Part shown: piece by piece, positions 36,501 through 44,314 of the stretch
Position numbering within the stretch: position 1 is the stretch's first letter
How the letters are laid out: each line of letters opens with the position of its first letter
Assembly (NCBI GenBank): GCA_016722295.1
Contig: JADKGL010000006.1
Location: 1-64,000, forward strand
DNA: 64,000 bases
From: Saprospiraceae bacterium
Lineage (GTDB): Bacteria; Bacteroidota; Bacteroidia; Chitinophagales; Saprospiraceae
Direction: 5' to 3'
Translations under genes and position numbers: made by a program
Notes under the pieces: model-generated
What the model was told of the DNA's origin: nothing
The model's database searches: none
The model's input: only the letters and a program-made list of their open reading frames with translations

Positions 36501-38803
36501 TCCACTGCTTCAATTGCAGGAAGTGTCACATCTGCATGACATGATTTATGTCCTGTTGTTGCATGAAAATCATAAACACCATGAATTATTCTTGGACCAA
36601 CTGTATCTTTTATTTGGATGAACTGAGTCCAGTTTCTTGTGATTTCTTGATTGCACCACCACTCTCTAACTCTCCAGTTTCTCATAATTTTTCTTACACA
36701 TCTTATTTCCCCTAAATCTGTATCAACATAATCTGTCGCCACATTACATAGGAAATCTGTGGTAGGCCAGATTGTATCTCTCCAGAATCCATATGTCGGA
36801 ACTCCAGTTACATAAGGATGTGGATGACCCACTGCATCCTTTTTGTATAAATCTTGGCAATATATAGTTGTATCTGAGGGTGGAAAATATAATGAATCAA
36901 AATTAAATCTTTCGATTAGTATTTCTTGAATACAAGTATCTGTCAATTTATTGGATAAATCTTCTGTGATCCAAGTTCTTTTAATTCTTTTTATATAATC
37001 TTCATCGCAATCCAATTTTTCTGTTAGTTCATCTAATAATCGAACACTATATATACTACAATCTTCTACTGTTCCTGGTGTAACCAAATTCTCAAATCTA
37101 TAACAGCTCATAGTATCATGTTCACAAATGATAGTAGGAGCAAGCTTATCTTCAATTGTAATATATGACCAACATGAATTGCCTGTAGTAATATCTGTTA
37201 CTTTAGCTTCTAAAGTTTTTCCCAAATAGTCTTTAGTCACTGGATTAGGAACTGCATGACCATAATGACTTAGTGTTACTTCAAATAAATCATAACAGTT
37301 ATAAAATCCAGTCAATACTGTCCTAGGTGTAATCAATGCCTGGCAAGCTGCATCTAATGAAATATTTACATTTTTACAAGCCATTGAATTTGACCCAACT
37401 ACATCAACAGTAAAACTACAAGTTGCAGTTTGTCCAAAAGCATCTTCTACTTGAAATGTATTGGTTGTCTGACCATAAGGAAATGGATTACCACTAGGGA
37501 CTCCAGCTATTTGTCTTATTTTTAATCCTTGTTCAAATTCAATTATATATCTTCTATTAAATAAAGAAGGAGAATCCCACCACGTGCCACCAATTAGATC
37601 CCAAAACCAAACAAAAGTGCCATCTATTATACCTGGTTGACCAAATCCCCAATTGGCATATGTCAATGGTTCTCCTGTAATCCATTTGAAAGCAGAAATT
37701 ATAGGAGTATATCTCAACCCAATCCAATATTGATTATCACCTAATCCCAAGGCAAATTGAATTCGATTCATTAGAAAAGTATTCTCATCTGCATCTTCAA
37801 TTGTTACTAAATGTCCACCTAATGCTGTAGCCATACTATTAGCATCCAACCAATGTAAATGATTGGCTAATCCTGGAGGTGATATAAAATAAGAATTCCC
37901 ATTATGAATTCCAATAAATTGAAATCCTGGCAAATCAACAGTCATATCTATACAATTATCAGTAGCTGTAACTTCATAACAAAAAACCCGACTGCAATCA
38001 GCAGTATCAAGATCTATTGTAATATTAGCTGGACAAGTAATGACAGGAAGAGCATCTTCAACTACTACATTAAAAGAACAAGTTGAGATATTTCCATCAC
38101 AATCTTTTGCTTCATAAGTAACAACGTGTGTACCTGGGCTTAAAAATCCTCCATCATTGATTCCTACAGCGGAGGCTGAAATAGGTCCTACAGTTTGAGT
38201 CAATTGTAGATTAGTAAAAAACAGGTTTTTAATACTTGCAGTTGTTGGAGGAGCAAAACCGTTGGAGGCAACTCGAAAACAAACTACATCTCCAGCTTCA
38301 ACAGTTACTTCCTCTGTACCAGTAGCATAAACACCTGGGCCATTTGGTGTTAGTTGCGTAAAATTTCCATTTATACCTAGAAAAACATGATCTCCCACGA
38401 AACCCAAAATTCCAGTTTTTCTCGCAATCCAATCAAAGGTAAATGTACCACCGCAAACAAAAGTGTAACAAAGGTCCCTATTTCCCCCTGGAAACCCTCC
38501 ACCAACAATCTGGACTGAATCTGTAGCAAATTCGGTAAATCCAGTTGCAGATGGCAATTTAGACCAATTAGCATAAACTAAAGATGAGTTAAATCCTAAA
38601 ATTGTATCTGAACACAAGTCTGTTGCAGTCACATCCCAATATAAACTTGTATCACAAGTTCCTGGACCAATGGCTAATGTTTGATCTGGAGGGCAGACGA
38701 TAGAAGGTGGATCCAAGTCTGGATCACATTGTGCATTCATTGTAAAATAACTACACATTGCAAATAATGCAATAAAGTAAGTAAGTAATGATTTATTAGT
38801 CAT
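33548..38803 (-). CDS. Giant HYR / C-type-lectin-like / dockerin / cohesin-like T9SS surface protein
   Basis: 1751 residues. The signal peptide is at 1-25. Repeated HYR-type Ig modules run through most of the length (PPSIVCPPDQTLAIG, LPVITCPANITIDLD, PSIVCPPDITIDCR, DNCIDM, DDCTRT). Residues 290-425 are C-type-lectin-like (HLHWLDANSMATALGGHLVT, QYWIGLR, EPLTYANWGFGQPG), without the usual disulfide Cys. Residues 1400-1465 hold two dockerin type I-like repeats (NGVTTADIVKIQKHILG; ADVNNSKTITARDISEI) and IGDVNES. Residues 1543-1655 are cohesin-like (FAGMQFTIQFNPELIEITEI). A T9SS type A tail follows (QNEPNPWKSNTAIGMYLP). This is probably an adhesin or matrix protein on the cell surface. Single-gene unit with its own promoter and terminator. 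Confidence 0.9.
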   Translation of the reverse strand: MTNKSLLTYFIALFAMCSYFTMNAQCDPDLDPPSIVCPPDQTLAIGPGTCDTSLYWDVTATDLCSDTILGFNSSLVYANWSKLPSATGFTEFATDSVQIVGGGFPGGNRDLCYTFVCGGTFTFDWIARKTGILGFVGDHVFLGINGNFTQLTPNGPGVYATGTEEVTVEAGDVVCFRVASNGFAPPTTASIKNLFFTNLQLTQTVGPISASAVGINDGGFLSPGTHVVTYEAKDCDGNISTCSFNVVVEDALPVITCPANITIDLDTADCSRVFCYEVTATDNCIDMTVDLPGFQFIGIHNGNSYFISPPGLANHLHWLDANSMATALGGHLVTIEDADENTFLMNRIQFALGLGDNQYWIGLRYTPIISAFKWITGEPLTYANWGFGQPGIIDGTFVWFWDLIGGTWWDSPSLFNRRYIIEFEQGLKIRQIAGVPSGNPFPYGQTTNTFQVEDAFGQTATCSFTVDVVGSNSMACKNVNISLDAACQALITPRTVLTGFYNCYDLFEVTLSHYGHAVPNPVTKDYLGKTLEAKVTDITTGNSCWSYITIEDKLAPTIICEHDTMSCYRFENLVTPGTVEDCSIYSVRLLDELTEKLDCDEDYIKRIKRTWITEDLSNKLTDTCIQEILIERFNFDSLYFPPSDTTIYCQDLYKKDAVGHPHPYVTGVPTYGFWRDTIWPTTDFLCNVATDYVDTDLGEIRCVRKIMRNWRVREWWCNQEITRNWTQFIQIKDTVGPRIIHGVYDFHATTGHKSCHADVTLPAIEAVDDCHQLLSVDVVYPGGILKNQNGGRVLLPVGYDTIIYRLYDNCYNLSTDTLIVTVKDNTEPVAICDRRTVVSLNQNGTVWVPADVFDDGSFDECHLHHFEVRRMDDNSCGTTGPDDWGPEVGFCCEDVGTERMVAFKAIDFSGNESVCMVLVEVQDKDLPSIVCPPDITIDCRFPIDLNHLEVFGRVVTSQAARNPIIIDPTYYHVIDGHPQDGLALDNCNPNVTEEPDFSNMDQCGQGYILRWFYVTDRQGNRVRCHQTITIVNHNPFDETSIVWPLDLDTSGICDVNLLDPVLLSAPYNRPTYSDDVCSLVGVSYKDHPFTQTVPGDPCFKIFRVWKVIDWCHKDAYGDFMIFSDTQVIRVVNLIDPIITKTCRDTTICTYDVECRPIAVSLSIAATDDCTRTAELLFRYKVDLNSDGTIDIDKASIGDPVASGTWPLGRHTIKWEVEDRCGNTAKCQSQLNLINCKTPTAYCHRDISVGLVAMDLDGNGIPDTKMVQVWASDIDAGSSHSCGYPVTLSFSRDTADKSRTYTCDSLGLRNVELWVTDINGNTSVCKTRIIVWDNPMNAPACPNTLTTGIDGLITTETGSKVQSVEVAAESTTTQSTMTNFDGIYDFGAIASGADYMINPKRNDDWVNGVTTADIVKIQKHILGIEVFTSPYKMIAADVNNSKTITARDISEIRKMILGVTNSVPNNTSWKFVDQLYQFKNIDETLEENYPQNYQITNLNSKMNINFYGIKIGDVNESAKTRGVSSNGTTRSDKSLVLQADNVLMNKDEIHDVVIRSSNIQEFAGMQFTIQFNPELIEITEIKGNEFIGLRLENFNLHKLQNGLISLSWNGQVSNNDELFTLKVKANSSINLADGIFIGSSLTPALSVGVDDQEYPVNLNFIGASTKEFVLLQNEPNPWKSNTAIGMYLPHAGEVRMTIHDVHGKVLYMSEKEMTKGYQEWTIEKSILNTSGVYYYQVDFENHTQTKKMIVIE

Positions 38804-38866
38804 AGCAAAAGCTTTAGTAAAATTCTGTTTACGCGCTTTATCGCTATGTCGCTAAAGAGTATGTGC

Positions 38867-38925
38867 ATAAGGACTTTGGGAAATCCTTATTCAGTGCAAA
38901 TATATGTAAAGTTTTTATATATCAA
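38867..38925 (-). promoter_or_regulatory. Promoter and 5'-leader hairpin of the HYR gene
   Basis: On the minus strand TTG (38925-38923) and TATATTTG (38904-38897) are 18 bp apart, close to the Bacteroidota consensus. The leader then starts with a perfect 7-bp hairpin (ATAAGGA / TCCTTAT, 38867-38890) within a few bases of the expected start. A second, imperfect inverted repeat (CTTTAGCG / CGATAAAG) lies nearer the ATG. Confidence 0.6.
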
Positions 38926-39124
38926 AATTTTTTTAATACATAATTTTATATTATGTTATTTTATAATATATATTATATTGATTAATAATTATTTGTGCAG
39001 AATACAAACTGCCATATTTTTTCTTATTCTGATAAAGATATTTAACTACATATGCCGTTATTAACCAAAAAGCGATTTATTTCAAACAAGATATATTTCT
39101 AAATTCAAATTAAAATATTTACAG

Positions 39125-39151
39125 TATTTTTGTTAGACTTTATAATAGTCT
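39125..39151 (+). promoter_or_regulatory. -7 element and leader hairpin of a secreted-protein gene
   Basis: TATTTTTG (39125-39132) fits TAnnTTTG. Immediately after it AGACT-TTATAAT-AGTCT (39135-39151) is a 5-bp hairpin that would lie at the transcript start. Confidence 0.5.
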
Positions 39152-39177
39152 CCTACATGACTCATAAATTAATCTAT

Positions 39178-39828
39178 ATGTTGAAATCTAAAAATACTGT
39201 ATTCTGTCTCTCAATGATCTTGACCGTTTTATCGTCATTTACAATCTTTGCTCAAAAAAAATCAAGTCCAAATTGGATCTATTTAGATCACCTAGGGCAA
39301 GAAATTGATAAATCTAATTTTGAAAAATTGCTAGACACAAATAGTTTTTTGGATATTGATTCTGTAAACTACAAAAAACTCATAGCAAGGGAATCATATG
39401 GACAATTGAGTAGTAGAGCAGTATTGGAGCAAAATTTAGAAATAACATTGAACATTACTATAGATTCAACTTCACCCATTATCATTTTATACTATCCTGG
39501 TATAGATCCTTGCAATAGCTCTGGAAACGTAGATGCAAATGATTCTAAATCTAGCTATAACAAATTGCAAAAAACTGTCAAAAAACAATTTAACACCAAT
39601 GCCCTCTATATATGTCAAGCTGAATCTGAGCTTCATAAATCTGAAAAATTAGTGCCTTGGAAAAAGGATCCTCAAAGAATGATAGAAAAATTATTTTTCA
39701 AACACCATTATCCTTGTGGGAGTTATGTTGTCATTGATCCCTTAGGAAGATTCATAAGCTACTTTGGTGAATATATGACTGAGGATATTATTGCACACAC
39801 AAATTTATTAATGGAAACAGAAAATTAG
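39178..39828 (+). CDS. Secreted protein of unknown function
   Basis: 216 residues from ATG 39178, which opens a good signal peptide (MLKSKNTVFCLSMILTVLSS ... FAQ). An ATG at 39157 and a TTG at 39130 are in frame too, but the latter overlaps the promoter. The mature protein has TSPIIILYYPGIDPCNSSG and, near the end, CGSYVVIDPLGRFISYFGE. This layout recalls a thioredoxin-like fold without a CxxC pair. No family is recognised. Confidence 0.65.
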   Translation: MLKSKNTVFCLSMILTVLSSFTIFAQKKSSPNWIYLDHLGQEIDKSNFEKLLDTNSFLDIDSVNYKKLIARESYGQLSSRAVLEQNLEITLNITIDSTSPIIILYYPGIDPCNSSGNVDANDSKSSYNKLQKTVKKQFNTNALYICQAESELHKSEKLVPWKKDPQRMIEKLFFKHHYPCGSYVVIDPLGRFISYFGEYMTEDIIAHTNLLMETEN

Positions 39829-39983
39829 CCAAATCGACACATGATGTGATATCGGAGTTATCTCTTTTTTTTTTGAAATACTCAATTTAGATCTAGCAAT
39901 ATCTAGAAGTAAAGAAATTATCCACTATTCAGTTTCTTTTCATAAAAACTTCCTATACTTGCAATAAAATAAATTTAAATCAC

Positions 39984-40376
39984 ATGATAAAAAATTGGCA
40001 ACTTCTTTTCTGTCTCATTTTACTTTCAATTTCTTGTGGACAAAAATCAAACCCCACATCTACTGAAAACAAAGTAGAAACAAATGTTAAGGTAGAAACG
40101 CCCACATCAAATATAGATTTCAACGGAAAAAAATTTGTAAGTAATGCTGGTAATTCAGCTAGACCAGAAGAAGGTGGAGCTGATTTTTTAGAAATTATAA
40201 ATAATGATGAAGCCAATCTTAAATCTGGAGATATTGTAGAATCCATGAAAATATCTATAACCAACAATAACATTTTATTGACTGGAAGTCAATCAGGTAG
40301 AGAGCTTACTTTTACTATTCTTGATGCTACTACATTGCAGGATGCATATGGCATCAAATGGTCGGTAGTTAAATAA
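39984..40376 (+). CDS. Small lipoprotein of unknown function
   Basis: 130 residues with lipobox LSISC (Cys18). A low-complexity linker (SNPTSTENKVETNVKVETPT) leads to a small beta domain of about 85 residues (GADFLEIINNDEANLKSGDIVES ..., ending in IKWSVVK). Not assigned to a family. It ends 8 bp before the CocE/NonD hydrolase gene. Confidence 0.65.
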   Translation: MIKNWQLLFCLILLSISCGQKSNPTSTENKVETNVKVETPTSNIDFNGKKFVSNAGNSARPEEGGADFLEIINNDEANLKSGDIVESMKISITNNNILLTGSQSGRELTFTILDATTLQDAYGIKWSVVK

Positions 40377-40384
40377 CGAAACTG

Positions 40385-42262
40385 ATGAAAAAATTATACT
40401 GTTTATTCCTTTTTATTGTTAGTGTAAACTATTCTAGTATTGCACAATACCAAAAAGATTCTGCTTGGATCGTAGAAAACTACACCAAACAAGAAGTTAT
40501 GGTCGAAATGCGAGACGGGATCAAACTCTTTACAGCTATTTATGCCCCAAAAGATCAATCAGAAAAACATCCTATCATGTTTATGCGAACTCCATACTCC
40601 TGTAATCCCTACGGAGAAACAAATTTTCCTGCGCGATGGAATAAGACTGGATGGAAAAGATATTTCAAAGAAAACTATATTGTCGTCATGCAAGATGTGA
40701 GAGGGCGATATATGAGCGAAGGTGTCTTTGAAGATGTCAGACCATTTATTAAAAACAAAAAGAAAAAAACTGATATTGATGAAGCAAGTGATACATATGA
40801 TAGTATTGATTGGTTAATCAAGAATACAAAACAGAATAATGGCAATGTCGGTATGATGGGAATCTCCTACCCTGGATTTTATGCTAGTATGGGTGCAGTG
40901 AGCAATCATCCCAACTTAAAAGCTGTAAGTCCACAAGCTCCTGTCACAGATTGGTTCATTGGCGATGATTTCCATCACAATGGTGCATTTTTTTTAATGG
41001 ACGGATTTTCATTTTACTCTGGTTTTGGAAAACCTAGACCTAAGCCAACCACTCAAGGAGAACCGGGTTATCCTGTACCTGGAGATGATGCTTATGATTT
41101 TTATTTGAAAACTGGAGCGTTGAAAAATTTCACAAAATTAATGGGCAAAGATATCGTGTTTTGGAATGACATGATGAAACATCCAAACTATGATGCATGG
41201 TGGAAATCTAGAGATGCGCGCAAAAGTTTTTATGATGTGCGTCCTGCAGTTTTGTTTGTTGGTGGTCTCTTTGATGCTGAAGATTGTTGGGGTGCATGGA
41301 ACTCCTACAAAGCGTTGGAAAAACAAAGCCCCAGCACAAACAACAAAATCGTGATGGGTCCATGGTTTCATGGTAGCTGGGACGAACGTGTAGATGGAAG
41401 TCAATTGGGAAATGTGCAGTTTGGATCTGCTACGAGTACTTGGTATCAAGACAATGTGCAATTGCCATTTTTTAATTATCACTTAAAAGGCATTGGCGAA
41501 AAAGATCCAGTAGAAGAAGCGACGATTTTTTTTACAGGTGAAAATCAATGGAAAACATTTTCAGAATGGCCTCCTAAAAAAATAAAGTCACAAAACTATT
41601 TTCTTTCAGAAGATAATAAAATTACTACAGTCGTTACTCAAAAAGTTAAACAAAAATTTTCTAGCTATAGTAGCGATCCTGCACATCCTGTTCCTCATCG
41701 AGAGGATGTAGGCGATGACAGAACAATAGAATACATGTGCGATGATCAGAGATTCGCATCTCGCCGTCCAGATGTGTTGACATTTAGATCAGCACCTATG
41801 GAAAATTCTTTGACATTAGCTGGTCCAATAGAAGTAGATCTGGATGTGAGTATTTCAACAACGGATGCAGACTTCATTGTAAAACTTATTGATCAGTTCC
41901 CCTTAGATTTTTCATATCACAATGACAATACAAATTATCCTATGAAAGGCTATGAATTGATGGTAAGAGGAGAAGTGATGCGCGGTAAATTTCGCAATAG
42001 TTTTGAAAAACCAGAAGCCTTCAAACCTGGACAAAATACTAAAGTAAAATTTACTCTTCCCGACGTATCTCATACCTTCCAAAAAGGGCATCGCCTAGTG
42101 ATACAAATCCAAAGCACATGGTTTCCATTAGTAGATCGCAATCCACAACAGTTTACCGATATTTACCATTGCAAAGATGAAGATTTTATTAAATCCGAAA
42201 TCAAAATTCACCACGATGGGCAGAATCATCAATCAAAAGTAATTTTGCCTGTGTTGGAATAA
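40385..42262 (+). CDS. CocE/NonD family hydrolase (peptidase S15-like)
   Basis: 625 residues with signal peptide 1-20. Alpha/beta hydrolase part: VMVEMRDGIKLFTAIYAP, MFMRTPYSC, VVMQDVRGRYMSEG, and the nucleophile elbow GMMGISYPGFYA with Ser161. The acid is in FDAEDCWGAWN (about 300) and the His in GPWFHGSWDE (about 327). A C-terminal beta-jelly roll spans 440-620. The class includes X-prolyl dipeptidyl peptidases, cocaine esterase and glutaryl-amidases; the substrate is unknown. Its last 12 codons are copied twice further downstream as the borders of a tandem duplication. Confidence 0.9.
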   Translation: MKKLYCLFLFIVSVNYSSIAQYQKDSAWIVENYTKQEVMVEMRDGIKLFTAIYAPKDQSEKHPIMFMRTPYSCNPYGETNFPARWNKTGWKRYFKENYIVVMQDVRGRYMSEGVFEDVRPFIKNKKKKTDIDEASDTYDSIDWLIKNTKQNNGNVGMMGISYPGFYASMGAVSNHPNLKAVSPQAPVTDWFIGDDFHHNGAFFLMDGFSFYSGFGKPRPKPTTQGEPGYPVPGDDAYDFYLKTGALKNFTKLMGKDIVFWNDMMKHPNYDAWWKSRDARKSFYDVRPAVLFVGGLFDAEDCWGAWNSYKALEKQSPSTNNKIVMGPWFHGSWDERVDGSQLGNVQFGSATSTWYQDNVQLPFFNYHLKGIGEKDPVEEATIFFTGENQWKTFSEWPPKKIKSQNYFLSEDNKITTVVTQKVKQKFSSYSSDPAHPVPHREDVGDDRTIEYMCDDQRFASRRPDVLTFRSAPMENSLTLAGPIEVDLDVSISTTDADFIVKLIDQFPLDFSYHNDNTNYPMKGYELMVRGEVMRGKFRNSFEKPEAFKPGQNTKVKFTLPDVSHTFQKGHRLVIQIQSTWFPLVDRNPQQFTDIYHCKDEDFIKSEIKIHHDGQNHQSKVILPVLE

Positions 42263-42266
42263 AATT
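42224..42266 (+). repeat. 43-bp direct repeat, copy A (3' end of the hydrolase gene)
   Basis: From AATCATCAATC to GGAATAAAATT. It covers the last codons and stop of the CocE/NonD gene. The same sequence recurs at 45585 and 47319 (copies B, C), each time at the edge of a T9SS gene unit. Copies A and C look identical over this stretch. Confidence 0.85.
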
Positions 42267-42923
42267 TTAATTTTACAAAGAAAATAGTAGAGTTAGGTAT
42301 AGTTTGGAAGACACATAAATCCAATGAATTTGGATAAAGGAATAAATATTTTAAGAACAATGTAATACTGAGCAACTTTGCAATACTTATTTAATGAGAG
42401 TATCAAAAAAATTAAAATTCAGAAGACTTATCATTTTATCTACTTTCATTTGTATTTTCATATCCCCTTTACTCTGCCAAAAAGAACGAAATGCAACATG
42501 GGTTTTAGGGAAATATTAAAGATGGAAATTTACTAAAATTTAAAGATAGTCTTTCAATTTCATTAATTAATCCAGGAATTGATTTTGCAGGATCCAATTC
42601 GAGTATTTCAGATACAAGTGGCAAACTTTTATTTTATACAAACTCTTGTTGGGTAGCTAATGCAAAATATGAATTAATGAAAAATGGGGATACTATTAAT
42701 CCAGGTGCGGCTAAATTTGGAGAATGTGATGAATTTTATGGAACAAGTTCCCCAGGATGTGTGATCACTGAATATCCAGGGGTAAAAGATTGGTATTATA
42801 TTTTCAATATCGACTTTGATATACCCTACTTCGGCATTGACTCTTTTATTGGGTATGCTTGCATAGTCCTGAAATAGGTTGACTCCAAAAAAGTGGATAA
42901 GTCAACGTAAATCAGGGCAAAAA

Positions 42924-43352
42924 ATGAGTAAAAAACAAAGCTCAAGAAGAGCAGAACCACAAAAACTTTTCTACACCGAAGAGTTTAAACAAAAAATTGT
43001 AAACGAAGTATTGAGTGGAAAACTCAACAAACACCAGGCATCCAAACTTTACGGCATCAAAGGTAATGCCACTATTTTGTATTGGATAAGACAAAGTCAA
43101 GGATTGAATCCTATGGAAAAACAAGTAAAACAAATTGCTAATTTTGCCGACATGAAGAAGAATATCACCGACAAAAAACTCGAAGAAGAATTAAAAGAAA
43201 CCAAAGAGCTTCTTCGAATTGCCGAACTTCGTGCCGATGTGTGGCAAAAAGCTGTAGAGATTGCTGAAGAAAAATTTGACATTGATATTGTAAAAAAGTT
43301 TGGAGCCCAAGCATTACAGCAATTAAAGAACAAAGACCAAAAAGAAAAATAA
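42924..43352 (+). CDS. IS3-family transposase OrfA (helix-turn-helix)
   Basis: 142 residues from ATG 42924. LFYTEEFKQKIVNEVLSG, then KHQASKLYGIKGNATILYWI, is the HTH that binds the IS ends. A Leu/Glu-rich coiled coil (EEELKETKELLRIAELRAD) follows for dimerisation. I preferred ATG 42924 over TTG 42879. It ends 5 bp before orfB with no overlap, so the usual programmed -1 frameshift fusion does not seem possible here. Confidence 0.88.
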   Translation: MSKKQSSRRAEPQKLFYTEEFKQKIVNEVLSGKLNKHQASKLYGIKGNATILYWIRQSQGLNPMEKQVKQIANFADMKKNITDKKLEEELKETKELLRIAELRADVWQKAVEIAEEKFDIDIVKKFGAQALQQLKNKDQKEK

Positions 43353-43357
43353 ACGAA

Positions 43358-44230
43358 ATGTGTTCGTTCTTTAATAAATCAAAGCAAGCCTACTACAAAC
43401 AACTTAAAACAGTGGAAAGCATTGCTTTGCAACATAATGTAATACTTGGGCTAGTGCAGAAGAAGAGAGAAATCTGGAAACGTGGTAGTGGCAGAAATTT
43501 ACACAAAAGTTTAAATAAAGAATTTGCTGAACATCATATAAAAATTGGAAGAGATAAGTTTTTTGATTTTTTAAGAGCCAATAAATTACTCATCAAACCC
43601 AAACGATTTAGAACCAAAACTACTTGCAGCTATCATCATTTTAATAGATACGATAATCTTGTAGAAGGCTTAATAACATTGCGTTGTAACGAAATATGGG
43701 TGAGTGATATTACCTATTTATGGCTAAAGCAATTAGACAAATTTTGTTACCTAAGTATCATTACCGATTTATATTCACGCAAAATTGTAGGCTATAATGT
43801 ACATGAAGACTTAAGTGTAAACGGCTGTATCGAAGCACTTAGAATGGCTTTAAAACAACGGAAAAATAAACATGAAAAATTAATTCATCACAGCGATAGA
43901 GGGGTTCAATATTGTAGTCATTCTTATGTTAACATTTTGAACAAAGCCAACATACATATCAGCATGACTCAAACAGGTGACCCACTAGAAAATGCTGTAG
44001 CAGAAAGAGTTCATAAAACAATTAAGGAAGAATTTACTAATGATAAACAAATAAATTTTTGTAATATTGCACAAGCAAAAACTGAAATAAAAAAGTTCAT
44101 TGAGTTTTATAACAACAAACGACCTCATCGAAGTGTAAACTGGCTCACACCAATGAAGCACATTTGCAAACAGGCATTCTCCAACGGCAATGGAAAACCT
44201 ATTATGAAAAACAACGATGGGGAGATTTGA
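43358..44230 (+). CDS. IS3-family transposase OrfB (DDE integrase core)
   Basis: 290 residues. An HTH_21-like N-terminus (IGRDKFFDFLRANKLLIKPK) leads into the rve core. The DDE residues are in EIWVSDITYLWL (first Asp), IHHSDRGVQYCS (second Asp) and DPLENAVAERVHKTIKEEF (Glu). The ending FYNNKRPHRSVNWLTPM is the typical IS3 signature. Complete, so the element may still be mobile. Confidence 0.93.
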   Translation: MCSFFNKSKQAYYKQLKTVESIALQHNVILGLVQKKREIWKRGSGRNLHKSLNKEFAEHHIKIGRDKFFDFLRANKLLIKPKRFRTKTTCSYHHFNRYDNLVEGLITLRCNEIWVSDITYLWLKQLDKFCYLSIITDLYSRKIVGYNVHEDLSVNGCIEALRMALKQRKNKHEKLIHHSDRGVQYCSHSYVNILNKANIHISMTQTGDPLENAVAERVHKTIKEEFTNDKQINFCNIAQAKTEIKKFIEFYNNKRPHRSVNWLTPMKHICKQAFSNGNGKPIMKNNDGEI

Positions 44231-44249
44231 TGGAGGCATAAGGCATCAA

Positions 44250-44314
44250 AAGTTTTTACTATAAAAAAAGCAACCCCTAAAATGAAGTTGCTTCAACATC
44301 AAAAGTAAAAACTT
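44250..44314 (+). other. Nested hairpin in the IS3 non-coding tail
   Basis: The outer stem AAGTTTTTACT (44250-44260) pairs with AGTAAAAACTT (44304-44314), 11 bp. Inside it AAGCAAC (44268-44274) pairs with GTTGCTT (44287-44293), 7 bp. It lies 20 bp after orfB. It may act as a terminator for orfB or as a barrier to outside transcription. Confidence 0.6.

Noticed and set aside
42879..43352. Programmed frameshift site between orfA and orfB of the IS3 element
   Set aside because: The two frames do not overlap (stop at 43352, start at 43358), so a standard -1 slip cannot fuse them.
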